Assembly (NCBI GenBank): GCA_902769525.1
Contig: CACXPG010000002.1
Span: 62,001 to 126,000 of the forward strand
Source: an uncultured Bacteroidia bacterium
Lineage (GTDB): Bacteria > Bacteroidota > Bacteroidia > Bacteroidales > UBA932
Direction of reading: 5' to 3'
DNA length: 64,000 bases
The notes under the pieces were generated by a model. That model made no database searches. It worked only from the letters and a program-made list of their open reading frames with translations, and was not told the DNA's origin. The position numbers and the translations under genes are program-made. Position 1 is the first letter of the stretch. Every line of letters starts with the position of its first letter. Shown piece after piece: positions 8,937 through 17,103 of the stretch.

Positions 8937-9320
8937 ATGGCAGAAGAACTGAAAATCGGGATGAGCAATATCGCCCGCCGTATGGTCACAGACCAGAATA
9001 CAGCCGCCGCTTACGGAACCGGAGCGATGGCGGTTTTCTCCACTCCGGCAATGATATCGATGATGGAGGAAGCTTCCTTCCTGCTGCTTAAGAAACTGGG
9101 ACTTGCAAGTGTAGGCACAGGCGTGAACATCAAGCATTTGAGAGCCTGCCTGCCAGGCACCGAGGTCTGGGCTGAAGCTGTGGTGGAAGACATAGACCGC
9201 AGAGCCGTCGTGTTCAGCGTCACTGCATACGACAGCAAGGGAGAGATCGGCAAGGGCACACATTCCAGATTCATCATCGACCCTGAGAAATTCATGAACA
9301 AACTATTGGAGGCTAAATAG
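8937..9320 (+). CDS. Hotdog-fold thioesterase (FlK-like)
   Basis: This single-domain hotdog protein of 127 residues resembles the fluoroacetyl-CoA thioesterase group. Thr36 and Glu44 are spaced like the FlK catalytic pair, and a His lies at 67 in NIKHLRA. The long hydrophobic helix MISMMEEASFLLLKKLG is typical of the family. It probably hydrolyses a short acyl-CoA; the substrate is not readable from sequence. It sits 4 bp after the flavodiiron gene and 2 bp before hydG, and the tight packing suggests one transcript. Confidence 0.75.
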   Translation: MAEELKIGMSNIARRMVTDQNTAAAYGTGAMAVFSTPAMISMMEEASFLLLKKLGLASVGTGVNIKHLRACLPGTEVWAEAVVEDIDRRAVVFSVTAYDSKGEIGKGTHSRFIIDPEKFMNKLLEAK

Positions 9321-9322
9321 AT

Positions 9323-10747
9323 ATGGCATATAAAATGGACAGGACACTAAGCAATGGAGCATTTGACTTCATAGACGCCCAAAAGATAGAAAGCCTTCTT
9401 TCTTCCACGAAGGAAGACAAGGTCCGCTATCGCGAACTGTTTGCCAAGTCTCTGGAAAAGAACCCTCTGAGTCTGGAAGAAACGGCAGCTCTGCTCTCAA
9501 TCAAGTCAGAAGAAGGCCGCCAGGAGCTTTTCCAGGCGGCAAGAGACCTCAAGAAAATCGTTTACGGTAACAGGATTGTCCTTTTCGCCCCGCTTTACAT
9601 AGGAAACCTCTGCATCAACGACTGCGCCTATTGCGGATTCAAGAAATCCCTCAAGACGACTATCAGGAAAACCCTCAGCCGCGAGGAAATCATACAGGAA
9701 GTGACCGCCCTGGAAGACGAGGGGCAGAAGAGGCTCATACTCGTGTTCGGCGAGTCTCCGCTCTACAGCCCTGAGTTTATCGCAAACTGCGTCAGGACAG
9801 TCTATTCCGTACATTCAAAGAACGGTTCCATCCGCAGGGTGAACATCAACGCCGCCCCGCTGGACGTTGCCGGATACAAGACAATCAAGGCAGAAGGAAT
9901 CGGCACATACCAGATATTCCAGGAGACCTACCACAGGCCTTCATACGCAAAATACCATCCGGCAAATACCGTAAAGGGAGACTTCCTGTGGAGGCTGGAC
10001 GGCCTTGACCGCGCATTCGAAGGCGGCATAGACGACCTGGGCATAGGAGCTCTTATAGGCCTGTATGACTGGAGGTTTGAGGTTATGGGACTGGTCAGCC
10101 ACGCCATCCATCTGAAAGACAGGTTCGGCGTAGGCCCGCATACCATAAGCTTCCCGAGAATCCAGCCGGCAAACGGTCTGGAGGAACTGGACCTTCCTTA
10201 CAGATGCGGCGACGAGGACTTCAAGCAGCTGGTGGCAACCCTCAGGCTCGCGGTACCGTATACCGGAATGATAATGACAGCCAGAGAGAACCCGGCCGTA
10301 AGAAATGAGGTCATTCACTTCGGAGTCAGCCAGATAGATGCCGGAACACATCTGGAAATCGGAGGCTATTCGGAGAAAAACGACGGCCAGAATCTGGAAA
10401 GGGAGCAGTTCCAGGTCGGAGACACCAGAGGCCTGGACGAGGCCGCAAGATGGCTGATGAAGGAAGGCTTCATTCCAAGTTTCTGCACATCTTGCTACCG
10501 CAGCGGCAGAACCGGTGAGCACTTTATGGAATTTGCCATTCCTGGCTTCATCAAGAAGTTCTGTACCCCTAACGCCCTTCTGACATTGGCCGAGTTCCTG
10601 CAGGACTATGCCAGCGAAGAGACCAAGGCACAGGGTAACATACTGATACAAAAAGAGCTGGACGGAATTGAAGAAGGTCCGTGGAAGGAAAAGATAAAAG
10701 AAAGACTAAAGAAAATTTCTGAGGGCGAAAGAGACCTCAGACTTTAA
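9323..10747 (+). CDS. hydG: [FeFe]-hydrogenase H-cluster maturase HydG (radical SAM tyrosine lyase)
   Basis: HydG cleaves tyrosine to supply the CO and CN ligands of the [FeFe]-hydrogenase active site. This 474-residue protein has the radical SAM cluster motif at Cys97, Cys101 and Cys104 (CINDCAYCGF). It also has the C-terminal auxiliary-cluster motif CTSCYRSGRTG, which separates HydG from ThiH. Its length is normal for HydG. The partners HydE and HydF and the hydrogenase itself are not in the window, so they must lie elsewhere. The neighbours are a thioesterase and a flavodiiron protein upstream and rel downstream. Confidence 0.95.
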   Translation: MAYKMDRTLSNGAFDFIDAQKIESLLSSTKEDKVRYRELFAKSLEKNPLSLEETAALLSIKSEEGRQELFQAARDLKKIVYGNRIVLFAPLYIGNLCINDCAYCGFKKSLKTTIRKTLSREEIIQEVTALEDEGQKRLILVFGESPLYSPEFIANCVRTVYSVHSKNGSIRRVNINAAPLDVAGYKTIKAEGIGTYQIFQETYHRPSYAKYHPANTVKGDFLWRLDGLDRAFEGGIDDLGIGALIGLYDWRFEVMGLVSHAIHLKDRFGVGPHTISFPRIQPANGLEELDLPYRCGDEDFKQLVATLRLAVPYTGMIMTARENPAVRNEVIHFGVSQIDAGTHLEIGGYSEKNDGQNLEREQFQVGDTRGLDEAARWLMKEGFIPSFCTSCYRSGRTGEHFMEFAIPGFIKKFCTPNALLTLAEFLQDYASEETKAQGNILIQKELDGIEEGPWKEKIKERLKKISEGERDLRL

Positions 10748-10757
10748 GCTTAAAAGG

Positions 10758-13043
10758 ATGAGTGAATTTACCAGAGAAGACAACGAACTGATCGAACGCG
10801 AATTCGAGTCGCTGAGACTGGCGGCCCTGAGACGATGCGCCTCCCAGGAGGAGTACGAGGGCGTGCTCAAGGCATTCGAGTTTGCCAACGAAGCTCACAA
10901 GGGCGTGCGCAGACGCTCCGGAGAGCCGTATATACTCCACCCTATTGCCGTGGCGAAGATTGTTGTGCAGGAAATCGGGCTTGGCTACAAGTCCATTGCC
11001 GCAGCGCTTCTTCACGACGTTGTGGAGGATACGGACTACAGCACGGAAGACATAGAACGTCTTTTCGGCAGCAAAATAGCTTCTCTGGTCGATGGCCTTA
11101 CCAAGATCAAGTCCGCGATGGACAGCAAGATTGAGGGAGAGATATCTGAAAAATCCATCCAGGCGGAGAATTTCAAGAGAATTCTTCTCACCCTCAACGA
11201 CGACGTGAGGGTAATCCTGATAAAACTGGCCGACAGGCTCCATAACCTGCGCACAATAGACTCGATGCCAGAGAGAAAGCAGGACAAGATCCTCAGCGAG
11301 ACAATGTACATATTCATCCCGCTGGCCCACAGGCTGGGACTGTACAGCATCAAGAGCGAGATGGAGAACATCTGGCTTAAATTCCGTCAGCCGGAGGAAT
11401 ATAACCAGATCAGCCAGAGAATCCAGGAATACTCCCAGGCCAAGGGAGGGTCCATAGACAGTTTCATCGAGCCGATTTCCAAGCTTCTGGAGCAGGCCCG
11501 TTACAAGTTCACCATCACCAAGAGGATCAAGACCCCTTATTCCATCTGGAACAAGATGAGAACCAAGGGTATACCTTTCGAGGAAATCTATGACCTGTTT
11601 GCCGTGAGGATTGTCTTCACGCCAAAGAAAGGCAGTTCCGAAAGGAAGCAGTGCTGGGATATATACTCTCTGATTTCGGAAGACTACCTTTCCAACACTG
11701 ACCGTATCAGGGACTGGGTAAGTACTCCTAAGTCAAATGGTTATGAGGCTCTCCACTGTACCCTGATGAGCCCTCAGGGAGGATGGGTGGAAGTCCAGAT
11801 CAGGACTGTCAGGATGGACGCCATCGCAGAGAAAGGAGTGGCGGCCCACTGGAACTACAAGGGAGAGAAGATTTCTTCCTCCACAGAAAACGATATGGAC
11901 AACTGGCTGAATATGGTCAGGGAGGTCCTGGAAAATCCAGACGTGAACGCCCTGGAGTTTCTGGACAGTTTCCATACAGGGCTTATGTCCAAGGAGATAT
12001 ACGCCTTCACCCCTGCCGGCGAGGCTAAGAGGCTGGAAAAGGGAGCCACCGTTCTGGATTTCGCCTACGCCATCCACTCCGAAATCGGCAACAGGGCCAT
12101 TGCTGCCAAGGTGAACCTGAAACTCGTCCCTATCTCATACGTCCTCAGAAACGGAGACCAGGTAGAAATCATCACCGCCGACAACCAGAAACCGCAGAGG
12201 CAGTGGCTGGAGTTCGTCAAGACGGCAAGGGCCCGCAACATGATTCTCGACAGCATCAAGGGAGACATCAAGGACACCATTAAAAGAGGCCAGGAAATAC
12301 TGGAATCCGAACTTGACAAGCTGGGAGTAAGGCTTCATCTGAGGGTGCTAAAGAAGCTGATCGCCGAGTTCAAGGTAAGCAACAAGGACGAGCTGTACAG
12401 CAAGATCGGTTCCGGGCTGATAGACCTTGCAAACCTGGAGGAGATCCTGAAGAAGAACAAGGAGAACAAGCTGGTTCAGTTCTGGAACCTCCAGTTCTTC
12501 AGCGGAAAGGACAAACTAGAGGAAGAAACCTCGCCTCAAACTCTCCCTGACGGCAAGATAGACAAGCACAAAGACTATCTGCTGAAAGAGAACCCTATAG
12601 ACAAGACTCTCAGCTACAGGGTGGCAGACTGCTGCAACCCTATCCCGGGAGACCCTATCATCGGCTTCATAGACGAGGACGGCCACGTGGTAATCCACAA
12701 GAAAGTCTGCCCTAAGGCAATATCTCTCGCTTCCACCGAAGGCGGAAACATCATCAACGCCAAGTGGACCAAGCACACCGTGCTGTCTTTCCTTGCAAGG
12801 ATAGAACTCAAGGGAATAGACCGCCTGGGAATAGTGAACGACATCACCAAATACATAACTCTGATTCTTTCCGTGAACATCCGCAAGCTTTTCTTCGAGA
12901 CTCACGACGGGGTGTTCCACGGGTACATAGACCTTTATGTCCACAACACCAACGACCTGGAGGAGATGATCAAGAACATCGAGAACATAAAAGGAATAGA
13001 AACTGCAGCCAGAGTAGATATCAAAGAGGAGGATTTAGCATGA
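10758..13043 (+). CDS. Bifunctional (p)ppGpp synthetase/hydrolase Rel
   Basis: This 761-residue stringent-response enzyme has an intact HD hydrolase domain (HDVVED at 86-91). A synthetase domain with RIKTPYSIWNKM follows. Further on are a TGS domain (AFTPAGEAKRLEKGATVLDFAYAIHSE, read in two pieces), a helical/CC region and a C-terminal ACT domain. Both catalytic halves look competent, so it can make and degrade (p)ppGpp in response to starved ribosomes. It is 10 bp downstream of hydG. Its TGA overlaps the ATG of the next gene (ATGA), implying translational coupling to the lipoprotein. Confidence 0.95.
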   Translation: MSEFTREDNELIEREFESLRLAALRRCASQEEYEGVLKAFEFANEAHKGVRRRSGEPYILHPIAVAKIVVQEIGLGYKSIAAALLHDVVEDTDYSTEDIERLFGSKIASLVDGLTKIKSAMDSKIEGEISEKSIQAENFKRILLTLNDDVRVILIKLADRLHNLRTIDSMPERKQDKILSETMYIFIPLAHRLGLYSIKSEMENIWLKFRQPEEYNQISQRIQEYSQAKGGSIDSFIEPISKLLEQARYKFTITKRIKTPYSIWNKMRTKGIPFEEIYDLFAVRIVFTPKKGSSERKQCWDIYSLISEDYLSNTDRIRDWVSTPKSNGYEALHCTLMSPQGGWVEVQIRTVRMDAIAEKGVAAHWNYKGEKISSSTENDMDNWLNMVREVLENPDVNALEFLDSFHTGLMSKEIYAFTPAGEAKRLEKGATVLDFAYAIHSEIGNRAIAAKVNLKLVPISYVLRNGDQVEIITADNQKPQRQWLEFVKTARARNMILDSIKGDIKDTIKRGQEILESELDKLGVRLHLRVLKKLIAEFKVSNKDELYSKIGSGLIDLANLEEILKKNKENKLVQFWNLQFFSGKDKLEEETSPQTLPDGKIDKHKDYLLKENPIDKTLSYRVADCCNPIPGDPIIGFIDEDGHVVIHKKVCPKAISLASTEGGNIINAKWTKHTVLSFLARIELKGIDRLGIVNDITKYITLILSVNIRKLFFETHDGVFHGYIDLYVHNTNDLEEMIKNIENIKGIETAARVDIKEEDLA

Positions 13044-14977
13044 CAAACGGCAGGAACATATTCAGGGCCTGTATCGCAGTTGCAGCGGCAATAACCTATA
13101 TAGCTGCATCTTACAGTTGCGCCAACACTTCAAAAGGGCCTTCCGGGGGACCTAAGGACACAATTCCTCCGGTAGTGGTAGGCATTGCGCCTGAAATGCC
13201 TATGCTGTCTTTCCCGGTCAACAAGGGAAAGGTGGTGATAACCTTTGACGAGTATGTCCAGCTGAAGAACCAGTACCAGGAAGTGCTGCTCTCTCCGCCT
13301 TCAAAGAAGAGACCGGTGGCCAAAATCAAGAAAAAGAGCGTTGTGGTCTCCTTCGAGGACACTCTCAAGAGCAACCAGACCTACACCCTGCTTTTCGGAC
13401 AGGCCATATCGGACGTGAACGAAAGCAATCCTTTCTACAACTACTCCATCACCTTCTCCACCGGAGAAAGCATCGACTCTATGATAATCAGCGGAACCGT
13501 AATGGATTACCAGACCCTTCTCCCGCAGAAAGGAATGGTTGTATGCCTGTATAAGAATCCTACGGACTCCTGCCTGATAACGACTTTGCCGGATGCGGTG
13601 GCCAAGACCGACGACTGGGGCTATTTCTGCGTCAGAGGCCTCAAAAACGTGCCGTATTACCTGTTTGCGCTGGAAGACAAGAACAACAACCAGCTCTACG
13701 ACAGAAGCGGCGAAAAGGCTGGTTTCTGCGATTCCACGATAATCCCTTCTGTTGCGGCCAAAGAGGGAATGCCCCAGATCAAGATGATGGACATGAAGGA
13801 TACCCTGGCCTGCCTTTCAAGGCCGAGCCAGACAGATATCTACGTCTTCAAGGAAACACTGAGCAACCAGTACATCGAGAACACCGGCAGAATCTCGGAA
13901 AGAGAATGCTACATCAAGTTCCGCTCTCCAAACCCGCAGATAGACACCTTCAGGATCAGGGGTGTGTTTGACGACCGCATCATCCGCCAGTTCAATTCCG
14001 AAGGCGACTCCCTGTCTTTCTGGATCAACGACCAGAGGCCGGTGGACGACACCTTGTTCCTCCGAATCAACTATATGAAGACAGACTCCACAGGCAATCT
14101 GGTGCCTCACGGAGAAAGTTTCAAGCTTGTAAAGCCGTTTGACAAGAGCACCATAAAGGATTCCGACAAGAGAGACCCTAACAAGTCCGGCCTCACGAAC
14201 GACTACCTCCAGAATCTGGGCAATACCAGAAACAACCGCAAAGACCCGTTCGGAAACCAGAACAAGCAGGACGACGGCAAAAACGAGCTCACCAAGCCGG
14301 ACAAGAAACAAACCGAGCGCAAGGACCTTCTCAAGATGAAACTCACAGTCGACGGCAAGACCGTGGAGAACAGGGGCATAGAGCTGGATTTCCCTACTCC
14401 TCTGATCCAGGCCAGCAAAGACTCCATCACCTTCACCTCAAAGACTCCGAGAGGCGTGGTTTCAGACGTTAAGTTCCGCCTTGTGAGAGACTCTGTCAAC
14501 ATGCTCAAATACACCATCCAGTCCGAAGAGCCATACAAGGTCGGAAACGAATACAAGATCAGCATCAAGACAGCCACCTTCAAGGACATAAACTCTTTCA
14601 CCAACGACTCGACTTTCCGCACATTCTCCCTGCCTACAGACGACAAGCTAAGCAGCATCACTTTGGATATCAAGGGAGTGGATGGAGTTGAATACATCGT
14701 CGAACTTGTAAACGAAAAAAGAGACAAGGTATTTCTCAGGCACGAGATCTCGTCAGACTGCTCGCTTTTGTTCCCGTACCTGAATGCCGGAGTGTATTCG
14801 TTCAGAATCACCCAGGACGTGAACCACAACGGAAAGCTGGACGTGGGCGATATCGTAAAAAGAATACCGCCGGAAAAGGCCAGGCTTCTGAAACTGCCGG
14901 ACGGAAAGGTGATTATCAACCTCAAGGAACAGACAGACCTCACCCAGGATGTTGACCTGAAAAAACTGTTCAAATGA
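13040..14977 (+). CDS. Ig-like domain (SbsA-type) cell-envelope lipoprotein
   Basis: The frame is open far upstream inside rel, but the ATG at 13040 gives a clean signal peptide followed by a lipobox-like YSC and the common Bacteroidetes segment CANTSKGPSGGPKD. This makes a 645-residue lipoprotein. Residues ~40-130 form an SbsA/Big_5 Ig-like domain (FDEYVQLKNQ, TYTLLFGQAI), then a carboxypeptidase-regulatory-like beta domain. The middle is a charged, low-complexity Asp/Asn/Lys-rich linker (about 390-440), followed by more beta-rich sequence and a DVNHNGKLDVGD loop that looks like a calcium site. Its function is unknown. It overlaps rel by 4 bp and the next gene by 4 bp. Confidence 0.85.
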   Translation: MTNGRNIFRACIAVAAAITYIAASYSCANTSKGPSGGPKDTIPPVVVGIAPEMPMLSFPVNKGKVVITFDEYVQLKNQYQEVLLSPPSKKRPVAKIKKKSVVVSFEDTLKSNQTYTLLFGQAISDVNESNPFYNYSITFSTGESIDSMIISGTVMDYQTLLPQKGMVVCLYKNPTDSCLITTLPDAVAKTDDWGYFCVRGLKNVPYYLFALEDKNNNQLYDRSGEKAGFCDSTIIPSVAAKEGMPQIKMMDMKDTLACLSRPSQTDIYVFKETLSNQYIENTGRISERECYIKFRSPNPQIDTFRIRGVFDDRIIRQFNSEGDSLSFWINDQRPVDDTLFLRINYMKTDSTGNLVPHGESFKLVKPFDKSTIKDSDKRDPNKSGLTNDYLQNLGNTRNNRKDPFGNQNKQDDGKNELTKPDKKQTERKDLLKMKLTVDGKTVENRGIELDFPTPLIQASKDSITFTSKTPRGVVSDVKFRLVRDSVNMLKYTIQSEEPYKVGNEYKISIKTATFKDINSFTNDSTFRTFSLPTDDKLSSITLDIKGVDGVEYIVELVNEKRDKVFLRHEISSDCSLLFPYLNAGVYSFRITQDVNHNGKLDVGDIVKRIPPEKARLLKLPDGKVIINLKEQTDLTQDVDLKKLFK

Positions 14978-15765
14978 TGAAAAGACTCGCGATCATATTA
15001 CTTCTAGGCTGCCTGACGCCTTTTTATGCGCAGGCTCAAATCGTTGACACTGTAGATATTATGAAGGAGTTTGACGAATTCTCCTTCAGAGACGCCAACA
15101 TCACGGGAAAGGTGAAAGACTCCACCAGAATCAGGGAGCACCTGTTCGGAGTCAAGTGGGGAATGTCCATAAACAACCTCACCCTCAGCATAGACTACGA
15201 CAAGAAACCTATTACCTCCCCGAAAAACTTCGGTGTCTACTACACCTACTACCACTCCCTTTGGAACGCCATCTCGCTGTTCGGAATAGAGACCGGCGTA
15301 CAGTTCAACGAGGAAGGCTACAAGACTCAGGTTTTGGACGAGAGCGGCCATCTTGTGGACCAGGGAAATGAAGTATTCCAGAACATTACCATCCCGCTGG
15401 TTTCACAGTTCAGGTTCGACTTCTGGAGAATGAGGATACTGGCAAACCTTGGCTGCTTTGTGGCTTACAGGACCGGAGCCCAGTTCTCGCACATTCTCCC
15501 CGAGACGGTTAAAGATTCCTACAAGAAAAAAGGCTACGGAATAATCGGCGGCGGCGGACTGGCTTACGTCTTCCGCCCGTTTGAAATCCACGTGGAAGCA
15601 AACTACAAGTACAATCTGGCAGACCTTTACGACAAGACGGCCTTCTACGGCGACGAGTACTGGGTATCCACCCATACAAGCCAGATAATCATTTCAGTAG
15701 GTCTTCACTACCGCTTCGGCGGAAGCTCGTATAAGATAAAGTCTAACGCTCCTTCCAGAAGATAA
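14974..15765 (+). CDS. PorT-like outer-membrane beta-barrel protein
   Basis: The 263-residue protein has a signal peptide ending in AQAQ, then alternating hydrophobic beta strands and a C-terminal strand with SVGLHYRFGG. This fits the small outer-membrane barrel / PorT-like family of Bacteroidetes. It overlaps the upstream lipoprotein by 4 bp and precedes ispG by 7 bp, which argues for a rel-lipoprotein-barrel-ispG transcript. A specific role is not readable. Confidence 0.75.
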   Translation: MMKRLAIILLLGCLTPFYAQAQIVDTVDIMKEFDEFSFRDANITGKVKDSTRIREHLFGVKWGMSINNLTLSIDYDKKPITSPKNFGVYYTYYHSLWNAISLFGIETGVQFNEEGYKTQVLDESGHLVDQGNEVFQNITIPLVSQFRFDFWRMRILANLGCFVAYRTGAQFSHILPETVKDSYKKKGYGIIGGGGLAYVFRPFEIHVEANYKYNLADLYDKTAFYGDEYWVSTHTSQIIISVGLHYRFGGSSYKIKSNAPSRR

Positions 15766-15772
15766 TCGCGAT

Positions 15773-17101
15773 ATGAAAAGAATACAGGCGGAAATAGCCG
15801 GTCTAAAACTGGGAGGCGGTGCCCCTATCGCCGTCCAGACAATGTGCAACACCCACACCCAGGATGTTGAAAAAAGTGTGGCCCAGTGCCTGGAAATGGC
15901 CGCTGCCGGAGCAAAACTGATAAGGCTTACCACCCAGGGATTCAAGGAAGTGGAAGCACTTGACAAGATCAAGGCCATCCTGAGAAACCAGGGAATAAAG
16001 ACTCCTCTTGTCGCCGATGTCCACTTCAACTCCGAGGTTGCCATTGCAGCAGCTTCGGTGGCAGACAAGGTCAGGATCAACCCGGGCAATTTCTCCCAGG
16101 TCCACAAGGACGCCCAGTCACAGTTCGCAAGGTTCATAGAAGCTTGCCGCAAACACGGCACAGCCGTGCGCATTGGCCTGAACCACGGCTCTTTGGGAGA
16201 AGATATCGTCAACCGCTGGGGCAACACCCCTGAAGGAATGAAACAGGCTGCCATGCAGTGGCTTGCGATGTGTATAGACGAGAAATTCGACAATGTCGTA
16301 GTATCTCTGAAGGCCAGCAACACCATCGTCATGAGTCAGGCCTACCTGCTTCTCTTCAAGGCGATGGAGGAAAGCGGAACCGTCTTCCCAGTCCATCTGG
16401 GAGTCACCGAAGCCGGCAATGCAGACCAGGGCAGAATCAAGTCCGCCATCGGCATCGGCGCCCTCCTTAGCAAAGGCATCGGCGATACAGTCAGAGTCTC
16501 CCTGACCGAAAACCCGGTAAACGAGATTCCTGCCGGAGAGCAGATTGTCCAGTTCTTCGAGAGCAAAGACGCCCAGAGGCTATACGAGGCAGTCAGAAAC
16601 CAGAACAGCCGCACCCCTATCCTCAGATTCACCGATCTGGGATGCGGAAAAGATGACTGGAACCGCTTCATTATCAGGGCGGCCGCCTTGTTCGGCGTAA
16701 TGCTTCTGGAAAAGGAGATAGACGATTTCACCATCGCTGAGGCGCCTTATTCTGAAAAGAAAATGAAGGCGCTCAAGGAGAACATCCAGCAAGGCGCCAG
16801 AAGAGTTTTCTATCATCCTGAGTACATTGCCTGCCCGGGCTGCGGACGCACCCAGTACAACCTGGAGGAAACTTTCAACAAGGTAAAAGAACGCACTTCA
16901 CATCTCAAGGGCGTGAGAATAGCCGTAATGGGATGCATAGTCAATGGCCCCGGCGAAATGGCTGACGCAGACTACGGCTACGTGGGCCAGGGCGGCGGAA
17001 AAGTCACCATCTACAAAGGAAAACAGCCTGTCCTGAAGGGCGTTCCTGATTCGGAAGCCATAGACAAGCTGCTTCAAATCATTGAAAAAGACCAGAAATA
17101 G
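15773..17101 (+). CDS. ispG: 4-hydroxy-3-methylbut-2-en-1-yl diphosphate synthase IspG, short-insert form
   Basis: IspG carries out the penultimate step of the MEP isoprenoid pathway. The TIM-barrel half is clear (VQTMCNTHT, RINPGNF, GLNHGSLG, VHLGVTEAG). The iron-sulfur half has Cys354, Cys357 and Cys388 as cluster ligands plus Glu395 in NGPGE. The protein is 442 residues. Proteobacterial IspG is about 370, and the usual Bacteroidetes and plant form exceeds 600 because of a large inserted domain. Here only about 70 residues (roughly 275-345, containing ILRFTDLGCGKDDW) remain between the two halves, so this is an intermediate form. The reading frame is intact and the key residues are present. 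Confidence 0.92.
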   Translation: MKRIQAEIAGLKLGGGAPIAVQTMCNTHTQDVEKSVAQCLEMAAAGAKLIRLTTQGFKEVEALDKIKAILRNQGIKTPLVADVHFNSEVAIAAASVADKVRINPGNFSQVHKDAQSQFARFIEACRKHGTAVRIGLNHGSLGEDIVNRWGNTPEGMKQAAMQWLAMCIDEKFDNVVVSLKASNTIVMSQAYLLLFKAMEESGTVFPVHLGVTEAGNADQGRIKSAIGIGALLSKGIGDTVRVSLTENPVNEIPAGEQIVQFFESKDAQRLYEAVRNQNSRTPILRFTDLGCGKDDWNRFIIRAAALFGVMLLEKEIDDFTIAEAPYSEKKMKALKENIQQGARRVFYHPEYIACPGCGRTQYNLEETFNKVKERTSHLKGVRIAVMGCIVNGPGEMADADYGYVGQGGGKVTIYKGKQPVLKGVPDSEAIDKLLQIIEKDQK

Positions 17102-17103
17102 GC

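Noticed and set aside
12764-13039. Upstream extension of the Ig-like lipoprotein frame into rel
   Set aside because: The extension lies wholly inside rel in another frame, and the ATG at 13040 gives a proper signal peptide and an ATGA overlap.
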